64,000 nucleotides of DNA from GCA-2725625 sp964574215. GTDB taxonomy: Bacteria > Pseudomonadota > Alphaproteobacteria > Rhodospirillales > UBA2165. How positions within the stretch are numbered: position 1 is the stretch's first letter; each line of letters starts with the position of its first letter. The notes under the pieces are model-generated. The model saw nothing but the letters and a program-made list of their open reading frames with translations, searched no databases and was not told the DNA's origin. A program made the translations under genes and the position numbers. Below are positions 25,643 through 33,416 of this stretch, in pieces. The stretch covers positions 34,579-98,578 of the forward strand of contig CAZNLR010000014.1 of the NCBI GenBank assembly GCA_964574215.1, read 5' to 3'.

Positions 25643-26713
25643 ATGTCGGGAAATAGCTTCGGACATCTTTTCCGTTTCACCACCTTCGGCGAAAGTCATG
25701 GGCCGGCCATCGGTTGTGTCATCGACGGCACCCCTCCCAATATTCCCTTGAACGAGGATGACATCCAAGTGTGGCTCGACAAGCGCCGGCCCGGCCAGTC
25801 CCGCTTCACCACCCAGCGCCAGGAAGCCGACCAGGTCCGCATACTCTCCGGCGTCTTCGACGGTAAAACCACTGGCACGCCCATCGGCCTGGTAATCGAA
25901 AACACCGATCAGCGCTCCAAGGATTACGAAGACATCAAGAACAAATACCGGCCGGGCCACGCCGACTACACCTACCATATGAAATACAGCAACCGGGATT
26001 ATCGCGGCAGCGGACGGGCCAGCGCCCGGGAAACCGCCTGCCGCGTCGCCGCCGGCGCCGTCGCCCGTAAAATTTTGGGCGACAGCATCGCTGTTAAAGG
26101 CGCCCTGGTGCAGATGGGTCCGCATAAGATCAACCGGGACGACTGGGATTGGAATGAGATCGACAACAACCCCTTCTGGTGCCCGGACGCGGACGCAGCC
26201 AAAACCTGGGAAACCTTTTTGGATCAGGTGAGAAAAGCGGGCTCTTCGATCGGCGCGGTGGTGGAAATCGTCGCCCGGGGAGTCCCGGTCGGCTTGGGTA
26301 ACCCGGTATACGACAAACTGGACGCCGATATCGCCAAAGGACTGATGAGCATCAATGCCGCCAAGGGTGTTGAGATCGGCGCCGGCTTTGGCGCGGCGGA
26401 GCTGAGCGGCGAGGAAAACGCCGATGAAATGCGGCTGGAAGACGGTCGTCCCGTCTTCACCTCGAACAATGCCGGCGGCATTCTGGGCGGTATCAGCTCG
26501 GGCCAGGATATCGTCGCCCGCTTTTCTCTTAAACCCACCAGTTCCATCGCCACGCCGCGAAAAACCATTACCACCGGCGGCGAGGAAACCGAAGTCTCCG
26601 TTAAAGGCCGCCACGATCCCTGCGTCGGCATCCGAGGCGTCCCCGTCGGCGAAGCCATGGTCGCCTGCACCCTCGCCGACCATCTCTTGCGGCATCGGGG
26701 GCAGTGCGGGTAG
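25643..26713 (+). CDS. aroC: Chorismate synthase
   Basis: This 356-residue FMN-dependent lyase turns EPSP into chorismate, the last common step to aromatic amino acids. It has the family start 'GNSFGHLFRFTTFGESHGPAIGCVIDGTP', 'RQEADQVRILSGVFDGKTTGTPIGLVIENTDQRSKDY', 'YSNRDYRGSGRASARETACRVAAGAVAR', 'NNAGGILGGISSGQDIVARFSLKPTSSI' and 'GRHDPCVGIRGVPVGEAMVACTLADHLLRHRGQCG'. It follows fabI at 29 bases. Confidence 0.97.
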   Translation: MSGNSFGHLFRFTTFGESHGPAIGCVIDGTPPNIPLNEDDIQVWLDKRRPGQSRFTTQRQEADQVRILSGVFDGKTTGTPIGLVIENTDQRSKDYEDIKNKYRPGHADYTYHMKYSNRDYRGSGRASARETACRVAAGAVARKILGDSIAVKGALVQMGPHKINRDDWDWNEIDNNPFWCPDADAAKTWETFLDQVRKAGSSIGAVVEIVARGVPVGLGNPVYDKLDADIAKGLMSINAAKGVEIGAGFGAAELSGEENADEMRLEDGRPVFTSNNAGGILGGISSGQDIVARFSLKPTSSIATPRKTITTGGEETEVSVKGRHDPCVGIRGVPVGEAMVACTLADHLLRHRGQCG

Positions 26714-26743
26714 GTGGTAAATGGCGCCTAGCCAAATCTGGCT

Positions 26744-26767
26744 CAAAAAAAATACGCCCTCACGGCG
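26744..26767 (-). terminator. Possible terminator of the microprotein gene (leftwards)
   Basis: On the minus strand CGCC (complement of 26764-26767) pairs with GGCG (complement of 26755-26758), then comes TATTTTTTTT (complement of 26744-26753). The stem is only 4 bp, so strength is doubtful, but the T-tract is excellent and placed about 60 bases after the small gene's stop. Confidence 0.45.
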
Positions 26768-26768
26768 C

Positions 26769-26785
26769 ACAATTCACAGAATTGT
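26769..26785. repeat. Perfect inverted repeat between microprotein gene and terminator
   Basis: ACAATTC (26769-26775) and GAATTGT (26779-26785) are perfect complements around a three-base loop. It lies on the 3' side of the leftward microprotein gene, next to the candidate terminator, and may stabilise the transcript end. Confidence 0.4.
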
Positions 26786-26827
26786 ATCAATCAAAGCGAC
26801 CAAAGCAATTTGGCTATGATCACATAG

Positions 26828-26911
26828 TTATTTGTTCGGCCAGCGAAATTTACCGACAAAAAAGGACATAATTATCAGCAAGCCGACAATGGTAATTATG
26901 GTTGCATACAT
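26828..26911 (-). CDS. 27-residue single-pass membrane microprotein
   Basis: This short frame, on the minus strand in the 384-base gap between aroC and the MBL gene, encodes 27 residues: one hydrophobic helix 'TIITIVGLLIIMSFFVG' (about 4-20) followed by a positively charged tail 'KFRWPNK'. GAGG (complement of 26919-26922) lies seven bases ahead of the ATG, an excellent ribosome site. Codons are ordinary. A T-rich terminator-like sequence follows. By the positive-inside rule the C-terminus would be cytoplasmic. Such tiny proteins often attach to a larger membrane complex, but no partner is evident and I recognise no family. The gene is below most annotation cut-offs. Confidence 0.6.
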   Translation of the reverse strand: MYATIITIVGLLIIMSFFVGKFRWPNK

Positions 26912-27097
26912 AGCAGTACCTCGTTCCGGTCCCAGCCCGGACATTCAGCACTATATGACTTAATTGTGCCAAGCGTATGTCACCAACATTTCAATTTGTT
27001 TCTGAACATTTCCAATTTTACTAAATGCAGAAACACACGAAATCGGCTGCAAAATAAATACTGATTCCTAGACAGTTCTAATAGAATATTACGTTTC
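26912..27097. other. Intergenic stretch upstream of the microprotein gene
   Basis: With the parts described above this completes the 384-base gap after aroC. It is AT-rich from 26990 to 27090 and presumably holds the promoter for the leftward microprotein gene and the 3' end of the MBL gene transcript. I see no further gene. Confidence 0.5.
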
Positions 27098-27955
27098 TCA
27101 CATTTTCGATTTCAGCCAGCCATACATACCTTCTACATTCAGCGGAAGATACGCATCGTAGGCACCCCACTTTTTGTACTTGTCCATGGTAACGCTGGCC
27201 TTGATTTGATCCAGAGACTTTCCGGCAGCGATGGCTTTCATCACCCGAGCACGCAAGGTTTCGATATAGATCCGCGTGTCGGTGGCGTCCTGTTTGGTGC
27301 CGTTGACCGAATGACCCGGGGTCAGGATATCGAAATCCAGGGCTTCAACGGCCTTGATCTGGTTGATCAGGCCATCCACATCGGTGCGTGGGAAATTACG
27401 GTAGGGCAACCGCTTCGGTGAAACCGCATCGACGACGAAAGCGACATTTTCCGGCCTGACCACCACTGCCGACAAATCATTGCCGTGCCCGGCCCCCAAA
27501 TAGCTTACTTCAATGGTTTTGCCGCCGGTGGAAAACTTTAGTTCGTCCTTGAAGGTTTTGGTCGGCGCCGCCGTTTGTCCGGCGCTTATATTTTCAGCGG
27601 TATTTTTGTGGGCAATTACCTCAATCCCTCCGCCCCAGGCCTGACCACCCGAATTGTGATCACCATGGGAATGGGAATAAATCATATGGGTAACCCGTTT
27701 GCCCGGAAACCGCTTGCCCAACTCCCCTTTCAGCCAGTTGACCGCGTCGGCGTTTATGGGATCGGTCACCACGATACCGTCGCCGGTCACCACAAACATG
27801 GCGAAGTGAAAGTTGTTTTGAAAGCGATAGACATCGCCCTTCACTTTACTAATCGACCGTTTTGCCTGGGCACCGGCATCCGTTCCAACGCTGCCAAGAA
27901 ATACCGCAATGGCCAGGATCGATAGGAATGAGTGAATGATGGTTTTTCTAATCAT
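27098..27955 (-). CDS. Secreted metallo-beta-lactamase-fold hydrolase
   Basis: This 285-residue protein has a Sec signal ('IIHSFLSILAIAVFLGSVGTDAGAQA') and a metallo-beta-lactamase fold. The zinc motif is 'MIYSHSHGDHNSGG' (HxHxDH), followed by 'YLGAGHGNDLSAVVV' and 'ILTPGHSVNG', which give further metal ligands. It would act in the periplasm on an unknown substrate. I chose ATG 27955, where the signal peptide starts and GGGAG lies about ten bases upstream, over an in-frame start at 28057. It is not a typical antibiotic-hydrolysing class B enzyme by pattern, and I assign no resistance role. Confidence 0.87.
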   Translation of the reverse strand: MIRKTIIHSFLSILAIAVFLGSVGTDAGAQAKRSISKVKGDVYRFQNNFHFAMFVVTGDGIVVTDPINADAVNWLKGELGKRFPGKRVTHMIYSHSHGDHNSGGQAWGGGIEVIAHKNTAENISAGQTAAPTKTFKDELKFSTGGKTIEVSYLGAGHGNDLSAVVVRPENVAFVVDAVSPKRLPYRNFPRTDVDGLINQIKAVEALDFDILTPGHSVNGTKQDATDTRIYIETLRARVMKAIAAGKSLDQIKASVTMDKYKKWGAYDAYLPLNVEGMYGWLKSKM

Positions 27956-28090
27956 GCGAAGAAATCTCCCGATACTGTTCAACAATAACCAGCTCGAACT
28001 GTAAAACGACCTATAGCAGTCGAGGGGTAACAAATCCGTCATCGGCCACCGATTCACGGCAATGTGAATATAACCGAACCGGCGGTCGGG

Positions 28091-28477
28091 CTAGACGGGC
28101 CAATCATGGGTGGCGACATCGAAGACCACGCCGTTGGGGTCCTTGAATTTCGTTTCGACAAAGACACCGGGATATTCGGGTAGTTTGGTGAAATACTCTC
28201 CTCCGGCACGCTTGATCTTCCGGGAGGTTTCCTCCTCATCTTCAACGATGAAGCCGAAATGATGAAGTCCCGCCCACTCAGCGCCGTTAATTCTCCCGCT
28301 TTCACCATCGGGAAATTGCAATAGCGTGAGATTCATGACGCCATCCGACAGACAAATCGCATCACCGATCGGCGCTTCCGTCTGAGCGACCCGTTCCAAA
28401 TCGAATACGCTTTCATAAAATTGTGCCGCAGTTTCCAAATCGGGTACCTGCATGGCGAGATGGCGAAGTTTGCCCAT
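28091..28477 (-). CDS. VOC family (glyoxalase-like) protein
   Basis: This 128-residue protein is a vicinal-oxygen-chelate fold enzyme with two beta-alpha-beta-beta-beta modules: 'GKLRHLAMQVPDLETAAQFYESVFDLERV' and 'GLHHFGFIVEDEEETSRKIKRAGGEYF', ending 'KDPNGVVFDVATHDWPV'. The metal ligands would be His6, the Glu or Gln near 50, His in 'LHHFGF' and Glu/Asp near the end. I chose ATG 28477, preceded by GGAG, over an upstream frame start at 28552 that lacks family sequence. Substrate unknown. Confidence 0.87.
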   Translation of the reverse strand: MGKLRHLAMQVPDLETAAQFYESVFDLERVAQTEAPIGDAICLSDGVMNLTLLQFPDGESGRINGAEWAGLHHFGFIVEDEEETSRKIKRAGGEYFTKLPEYPGVFVETKFKDPNGVVFDVATHDWPV

Positions 28478-28556
28478 GATGAGTCTCCAGTATTTCCAAG
28501 TTGAATCTCCCGCACCAAATAAACCACCTATAAACTGTCGGTGCAGCCCCATTACA

Positions 28557-28973
28557 CTAGTTCTTGGCGCTTTCCAGTTGGTTCAGAAACGGTTTGATAT
28601 CCAAAAGCGGTGTGCCGTCAATGCAGTCCATGGCGCTCACGGTCAGCACATTTCCCTCGACCTTCAGAAGTTCCACTGTGCTTAAAGCGATGGGATTGGG
28701 CCGCGTCGGAGATCGCAGGGCGAAGACGCCGAACTCTTTCCCCTTATCCGACCATTTGGGCACCCGGCGCAGCGCCTCGCGGTCGGCCTGATCAAACCAA
28801 TAAAGAATCTGGAGCCGGTCTTTATCTTCGATACCCTTGAGCGCCGGTAGATACGCCTCCTCCAACTCGATCCGCGCTTCTCCGTTTTCGGGCCGCGCCT
28901 GCCCGGGGCAGTCCGACGTTGTTTTATAGCCGGTTCTGATCCTGCCGATAAAATTTATAGTTGCTGAATTCAT
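28557..28973 (-). CDS. trmO: tRNA (t6A37) N6-methyltransferase TrmO-like protein
   Basis: This 138-residue protein matches the TsaA/TrmO (UPF0066) family, which uses SAM to methylate N6-threonylcarbamoyladenosine in tRNA-Thr. Family marks are 'IGRIRTGYKT', 'CPGQARPENGEARIELEEAYLPALKGIEDKDRLQILYWFDQADR', 'FALRSPTRPNPIALSTVELLKVEGNVLTVSAMDCIDGTPLLDIKPF'. The core is complete, but it lacks the extra C-terminal domain of E. coli TrmO, as do many bacterial relatives. So the exact tRNA role is inferred. It lies 80 bases upstream of the VOC gene in the same direction. Confidence 0.87.
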   Translation of the reverse strand: MNSATINFIGRIRTGYKTTSDCPGQARPENGEARIELEEAYLPALKGIEDKDRLQILYWFDQADREALRRVPKWSDKGKEFGVFALRSPTRPNPIALSTVELLKVEGNVLTVSAMDCIDGTPLLDIKPFLNQLESAKN

Positions 28974-29012
28974 TGTGATTATTCTTTCCTAATGTTTTTT
29001 CGTGACGGTTAA

Positions 29013-29348
29013 TCAGTTCAGGCTATCGGATGGCGCCTGATCCCGTTCGTTCTTGCCGTAATCGCGCTTTACCTCGGCAACCCGCAAGCGGTAGTCGGCA
29101 AACAGTTCGTGGCGTCCTTTGGCTTGCGCCCGGCGATGACTGCTCTGGTTCCGCCAGTTGGTGACAGCTTCCTCATCCCGCCAAAAAGACAGGGAGAGTA
29201 TTTTGCCGGCTTCGGTCAGACTCTCGAAGCGTTCGATGGAAATAAAGCCGTCCATTTTTTCCAGTTCCTGACGCAAGGTGCCGGCAATGTCGAGATACTC
29301 CTGCCTACCTTCTGGCTTGGGATATACTTCGAAAATGACGGCGTACAT
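29013..29348 (-). CDS. Antibiotic biosynthesis monooxygenase (ABM) domain protein
   Basis: This 111-residue protein is a dimeric alpha-beta barrel of the ABM type: 'MYAVIFEVYPKPEGRQEYLDIAGTLRQELEKMDGFISIERFESLTEAGKILSLSFWRDEEAVTNWRNQSSHRRAQAKGRHELFADYRLRVAEV'. The 'GFISIERFES', 'SFWRDEEAV' and 'HRRAQ..GR..lF.dY.l.V' parts are the common form in Alphaproteobacteria. The natural role is usually unknown. It lies 39 bases upstream of trmO, so trmO and VOC may follow on the same transcript. Confidence 0.87.
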   Translation of the reverse strand: MYAVIFEVYPKPEGRQEYLDIAGTLRQELEKMDGFISIERFESLTEAGKILSLSFWRDEEAVTNWRNQSSHRRAQAKGRHELFADYRLRVAEVKRDYGKNERDQAPSDSLN

Positions 29349-29378
29349 GTCGGTCTCCTATATTTTAAGGGGTATTCT

Positions 29379-31217
29379 CTACAACCCGTACAGCGTCGGC
29401 AGCAACCACGACAGGCACAGCCACATGATCACCGTCAGCGGCACGCCGACCCTGACGAAATCGGTAAAGTGGTAACCGCCGGCATTCATCACCAACAGGT
29501 TGGTTTTGTAAGCCATCGGTGTTGCGTAACTCATATTCGCGCCGAACAGGACTGCCAGCACGAAAGGCTCCGGGGACAATCCCAATTGGGTCGCAATGCC
29601 AATGGAGATCGGTGTGCCGATGACGGCTGCGGCATTGTTGGAAACGATGTTGGTGAGAACCGCCATGACCAGCATAAGCCCGCTCAAAACCACCGTCGGT
29701 GAGGCATCGGCGACGACGGCGACAAACAGTTGCGCCAAATAGTCGGCGCCCCCGGTGAGCAGAAGTGCTTTGCCCAGCGCCAAACTGGCGACCACGATCA
29801 TAATCACCGGAATGCTCAAGGCACGGGATGCGTCACGCCACCGGATACAGCCGGTTACCAGCATCAACAGCACCCCGCAGACGGCGCTGATGGCGATGGG
29901 CATAAGACCGACGGCGGCAGCCACAACGACGGCGGCCATGATGGCAAGCGCCAGCGGCGCCCGTCTGGTGTGCGGCAGATCGGCGGTGGCGTCCAGCACC
30001 AGGAGTTCTCCTCCTGCCTTCAGGGCGGCGATCTGTTCACTGGGCCCTTGAACCAGCAACACGTCACCCACCCTCAGCCGTTCGTCGCCGACATCACGGA
30101 GCGTCTTAATAGCAGGCCCGGCGCGGTGCAGAGCCAAAGTGACCAGCTGGTAGATGTCGGCGAAACGGGCCCGTGACAGAGTCGTCCGCTCCAGGGGGGA
30201 TCCCTGGGTAACGACAATTTCGGCGATCTGCTGATCTTCAGCGGTCAACGGGTTTTCATCGTCGACCCGCGTTTCGCCGGCGTAAAGCTTGGCTTCCAGA
30301 ATTTCCTCGAATTCCTTGAGATTTCCCGGTGTGTCCTTGACGGCAAGGCGGTCCCCCACCCGTAAAGCCAAATCGGGGAGAGGTTTCATCACCAGCTCAG
30401 GGTCGCGGCGTATCTCGGTGATTTTCAGATTGCCGCCCGCCTTCTCCATCACCTCGGCCAAGGTCTTGCCGTCGGCAAAGCCGCCCTCTTCCACTTGCAA
30501 ATGGCCCGTAAACAGGCGAGGTGACACATCATCCATGGGAGATTGCCGTATGGGTATCAGACGCGGCGCAATCAGCCAAAGATAGAGAATAGCGACGCCG
30601 CCCGCCAACGCCGCCGGCACGAAAAAATCGAACATGCCCAAGCGACGGAGCCCCAAATCGGCCGCAACGGCGATCACCAGAAGGTTGGTGGAGGTGCCGA
30701 TGGTGGTGCTCATCCCGCCGATCAAGGTGGCGAACCCCATGGGCAGCAGGATACCCGAAGCGGACTTTCCGGTGCGGAGCGCCACGCTGATCAGAATGGG
30801 TAAAAGAAGCACGACGATGGGAACATTGTTGACGAAGGCGCTAAGGACGGCGCCGACAACCAATGTCAGTAGCAGCGAGAGCAACGGACTGACCGACCAG
30901 AGATTGGAAAGAGATCGGCCGATCGGTTCCAGCGCACCGGTGCGCACCAACCCCTGCCCGGCCACCATCAGCGCGCAGACGGCGATCAGCGCCTCATGGC
31001 CAAAGCCCAGAAAAAAATCAATGGCGTGGAGCGGTTTTTCGTCGACCGTATCGAGAACGCTGTAGGGAAAAAGTTCGAACCCCGCTACCAGCAACACCAA
31101 TACAGCTAGGCTCGATGTCTCCAGAGGAATGCTTTCGCGCGTAAACAGCGCCAAGGCGACCACGACCAGCATTAGAACCGCAATACCATGAACGTCGGGC
31201 GGGGCGGGAAACGGCAT
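29379..31217 (-). CDS. SLC13-family permease with tandem TrkA-C domains
   Basis: This 612-residue inner-membrane protein has about six N-terminal and five C-terminal hydrophobic segments, typical of the SLC13/DASS anion:sodium symporters. The two halves are separated by a cytoplasmic pair of RCK_C/TrkA-C domains (about 215-400; 'KTLAEVMEKAGGNLKITEIRRDPELVMKPLPDLALRVGDRLAV', 'GSPLERTTLSRARFADIYQLVTLALHR...VGDVLLVQG'). The repeated helical-hairpin signatures are 'NNVPIVVLLLPILISVA' and 'VSNNAAAVIGTPISIGIA'. Substrates of relatives are sulfate, dicarboxylates or similar anions; this one's is not determinable. The start is followed directly by the divergent dioxygenase gene 169 bases away. Confidence 0.92.
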   Translation of the reverse strand: MPFPAPPDVHGIAVLMLVVVALALFTRESIPLETSSLAVLVLLVAGFELFPYSVLDTVDEKPLHAIDFFLGFGHEALIAVCALMVAGQGLVRTGALEPIGRSLSNLWSVSPLLSLLLTLVVGAVLSAFVNNVPIVVLLLPILISVALRTGKSASGILLPMGFATLIGGMSTTIGTSTNLLVIAVAADLGLRRLGMFDFFVPAALAGGVAILYLWLIAPRLIPIRQSPMDDVSPRLFTGHLQVEEGGFADGKTLAEVMEKAGGNLKITEIRRDPELVMKPLPDLALRVGDRLAVKDTPGNLKEFEEILEAKLYAGETRVDDENPLTAEDQQIAEIVVTQGSPLERTTLSRARFADIYQLVTLALHRAGPAIKTLRDVGDERLRVGDVLLVQGPSEQIAALKAGGELLVLDATADLPHTRRAPLALAIMAAVVVAAAVGLMPIAISAVCGVLLMLVTGCIRWRDASRALSIPVIMIVVASLALGKALLLTGGADYLAQLFVAVVADASPTVVLSGLMLVMAVLTNIVSNNAAAVIGTPISIGIATQLGLSPEPFVLAVLFGANMSYATPMAYKTNLLVMNAGGYHFTDFVRVGVPLTVIMWLCLSWLLPTLYGL

Positions 31218-31386
31218 GTAAAGTCCTCAGGTAAACGGTCAGCATCAATACTCCGGGATTATCACTGGAAGATCCTGATGCCGCAATGGCCTATTCGAAG
31301 CCAAAAATCTCTGCAATCATTCGCATTTTTCACGATAAAGATTAAAATGACTTTTTTGGTACGACCAATGAAAGGTTTCGCAAACC

Positions 31387-32466
31387 ATGGCGAAAGAATT
31401 TAGCAGTGGTAAGGCTCGTCTGGTCATAGGCACGGCGCAGCCAGGAAAATTAGTGGCTGACCCGGCCGAGTGGTCGGCAGCAGAACTTATGGCAAGCGAC
31501 GACTGGAAACTCATTGCTGATGCCAGGGAAGTTTCACATTTGGTCACCATGGCACAAACGATTCGGAGAAAAATTGGTGAAAATCCCAACAAGCTGCTTG
31601 GCATGGAAAAAGAAGATTTTGAACTTGGACCTTTTGCCGAGCGGCTCGACGCCATCATGGCTCAAGTGAAAGACGGGCTTGGCCTGGCTCTTTACCGCGG
31701 CCTGCCAATGGACGATTTGTCACTTATGGAGGCGGCGATAATCTATTGGGGATTGGGCAGGCATATCGGCAATGCCATGTCCAACAACCCCGATGGAGAC
31801 ATGATCGGCCATGTGCTCGACGCCGGCAAAGACTATACCGATCCAAGGCATCGGGGGTATCAGACCAATGTGACGATGGATTACCATTGTGACCAGACCG
31901 ACGTCGTTTTGCTTTTGTGTATCAATACGGCGAAGTCGGGCGGCAGGTCGAAGATTGCCAGTTCCGTAGCAATATATAACGAGTTGGTGCGCCGCCGCCC
32001 CGACTTGATTGACGTTTTGATCCAACCCTATTGCTGGACCAAGCACGCCGAAAAAGATGATGGCGAAGGAAATTATTATCAAAGCCCTGTTTTCAATTTT
32101 GCGGATGATATTCTGTGCACCTCCTTCGGACCCAAGCATATGGAAAAAGGTCACGCCCTTGATGAGGCTCCGGATATGACGGCGGCACAGACCGAAGCAC
32201 TACAATTCATGGAAAATTTGGCCGAGGACATGCACGCGGAAATGGACCTGGCGCGCGGGGATATTCAATTCGTCAACAACTATACCATCCTTCACACGCG
32301 CACCGGTTTCGAAGACTGGCCCGAGCCCGAGCGAAAAAGGGTCCTATGGCGGTTGTGGCTGTCAGTTCCCGATTTCCGCCCCAGCACACCTTACTCCGAG
32401 CAATGGGCAAAAGGTATTGCGCTCTCTAAAACCCAGCAACGCATAGTGCTGAAATACGACGGTTGA
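31387..32466 (+). CDS. TauD/TfdA-family 2-oxoglutarate-dependent dioxygenase
   Basis: This 359-residue enzyme has the Fe(II)-binding pattern His-x-Asp in 'YHCDQTDVVLLLC' (about residues 168-170) and the distal His in 'NNYTILHTRTGFEDWPEPERKRVLWRLWLSV', followed by the Arg that binds 2-oxoglutarate. The central part 'GLALYRGLPMDDLSL...YWGLGRHIGNAMSNNPDGDMIGHVLDAG' is found in a TauD-like subgroup larger than TauD itself. Substrate unknown: the context (an SLC13 permease divergent, 169 bases away) suggests an imported anion or organic acid, but that is only neighbourhood. Confidence 0.88.
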   Translation: MAKEFSSGKARLVIGTAQPGKLVADPAEWSAAELMASDDWKLIADAREVSHLVTMAQTIRRKIGENPNKLLGMEKEDFELGPFAERLDAIMAQVKDGLGLALYRGLPMDDLSLMEAAIIYWGLGRHIGNAMSNNPDGDMIGHVLDAGKDYTDPRHRGYQTNVTMDYHCDQTDVVLLLCINTAKSGGRSKIASSVAIYNELVRRRPDLIDVLIQPYCWTKHAEKDDGEGNYYQSPVFNFADDILCTSFGPKHMEKGHALDEAPDMTAAQTEALQFMENLAEDMHAEMDLARGDIQFVNNYTILHTRTGFEDWPEPERKRVLWRLWLSVPDFRPSTPYSEQWAKGIALSKTQQRIVLKYDG

Positions 32467-32521
32467 ATGAACGCGCTTAAATGGTCGGGGGGCAAATTTT
32501 TTCCGCTCGGGTTAACCGCAG

Positions 32522-32956
32522 CTAGGCTTTCCGCACCCGGACCGCCGTGCCGCTGGCCACCAGAAACAGCATCGATTTGTCATCGCCGGAAATCTCGTTG
32601 TAGTCGAGGTCGACACCGATCACGGCGTTGGCGCCGACGATTAGGGCTTCGCGGCGAAGTTCGGTGAGGCATACCCGCCGGGAATCGCGGAGGACTTTTT
32701 GAGAGGCCGAACTACGGCCACCGAAAATATCACGGATACCCGCAAACATGTCGCGGAACATATTCATGCCGAACACACATTCGGCGGTTATAATTTCTAT
32801 TCTTTCCTCCACCTCATAACCGGCCATCGTTGTTTCCGTCGTCAAAATCAGTTCTTTGGCCAGTTCGTCGATGACCTCCGTCGGTAATTCGTCATATTGT
32901 TTGTTGTCGATCAGTTCCTGAATTTTTTCTTCACTTTTTCCGAACATTCTAAACAT
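32522..32956 (-). CDS. YbjQ-family protein (DUF74, heavy-metal-binding domain)
   Basis: This 144-residue protein has the YbjQ fold in its C-terminal part (about 38-144): 'ILTTETTMAGYEVEERIEIITAECVFGMNMFRDMFAGIRDIFGGRSSASQKVLRDSRRVCLTELRREALIVGANAVIGVDLDYNEI', a pentameric domain of unknown function. A 35-residue polar N-terminal helix precedes it ('SEEKIQELIDNKQYDELPTEVIDELAKE'). The rightward dioxygenase ends 55 bases away. The gene's 5' side faces a long structured non-coding stretch, which could be its leader. Confidence 0.88.
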   Translation of the reverse strand: MFRMFGKSEEKIQELIDNKQYDELPTEVIDELAKELILTTETTMAGYEVEERIEIITAECVFGMNMFRDMFAGIRDIFGGRSSASQKVLRDSRRVCLTELRREALIVGANAVIGVDLDYNEISGDDKSMLFLVASGTAVRVRKA

Positions 32957-33120
32957 TTTGGCTGCGCCTTTCCTATCCTATTCGGTCACATATGAGGTTC
33001 CCATATTTTCTACAACATATCCCTGGCGGACGCTCGCCTATTTTGTTTTTCAACCATTGATCAGTAGACATTTTCGACGAATCGCGTACCATATTATTTG
33101 CCGATAAGGGTAAGATTCTA
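32957..33120. other. Intergenic stretch upstream of ybjQ-like gene
   Basis: This lies between the start of the leftward ybjQ-like gene and the structured region at 33121, and is AT-rich near 33090-33110. It probably contains the ybjQ promoter and, if the structured RNA is rightward, that promoter too. TATTAT (33094-33099) and TAAGAT (33112-33117) are the only -10-like words seen; neither has a good partner. Confidence 0.35.
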
Positions 33121-33379
33121 GCAGGAGGGTAGGAAGCTACATGGAACCACCTGGCCAAATAGAACCCCCTTGCGATAGAGGGGGTACAAAGAGTTTGTGA
33201 GCGCCCCAGGCTCAACCCAGAGTCGCTCTCCCAAGGTTATACCTAAGGGGGTTACTCTTGAGGCCGAACCCTAAGGCGGTCTCCAAACCATGAAAATTTG
33301 AGACATTTAATGGACGGCGGATGCGCCGGTCCTATGAAAATCCCGGCCCGTAGGTTGGGACATAAGCGAACAGCTTAAG
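33121..33379 (+). ncRNA. Candidate structured non-coding RNA of unknown family
   Basis: This 259-base stretch lacks a plausible ORF and is dense in hairpins. Seen directly: an 8-bp stem 33164-33171/33178-33185 (run of C with run of G); a GAGCG/CGCTC stem (33199-33203, 33224-33228); a stem 33279-33304 with one bulge; GACGGCG/CGCCGGTC near 33313-33331; and TAAGC/GCTTA (33363-33377). AACCCCCTT (33163-33171) is also perfectly complementary to AAGGGGGTT (33245-33253), a pairing that excludes the first hairpin. A strong terminator follows at 33380. I compared by eye with tmRNA, 6S, SRP and RNase P RNA and matched none. Strand is inferred from the terminator; it could instead be a leftward leader of ybjQ. 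Confidence 0.45.
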
Positions 33380-33416
33380 AAAACCCCGCGCGGGTCTATC
33401 CCGGCGGGGTTTTTTA
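33380..33416. terminator. Strong bidirectional terminator
   Basis: AAAACCCCGC (33380-33389) pairs perfectly with GCGGGGTTTT (33404-33413), and CGGG/CCCG extends the stem inside, with a five-base loop. T-tracts lie on both strands. It ends tlyA transcripts leftwards (stop at 33414-33416) and anything coming from the non-coding stretch rightwards. Confidence 0.88.

Noticed and set aside
25541..26770. Leftward 409-codon frame opposite aroC
   Set aside because: Shadow of aroC; composition is Gly/Ala-rich without any family pattern, and it ends inside fabI.
27098..27955. Antibiotic-resistance metallo-beta-lactamase
   Set aside because: The MBL fold is general; the zinc motif alone does not show beta-lactam hydrolysis, and the family pattern is not that of class B enzymes.
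33121..33416. Reading the structured region as tmRNA, 6S RNA, SRP RNA or RNase P RNA
   Set aside because: None of the conserved sequence marks I know for these RNAs (tag-coding frame, SRP tetraloop region, RNase P core boxes) is visible on either strand.
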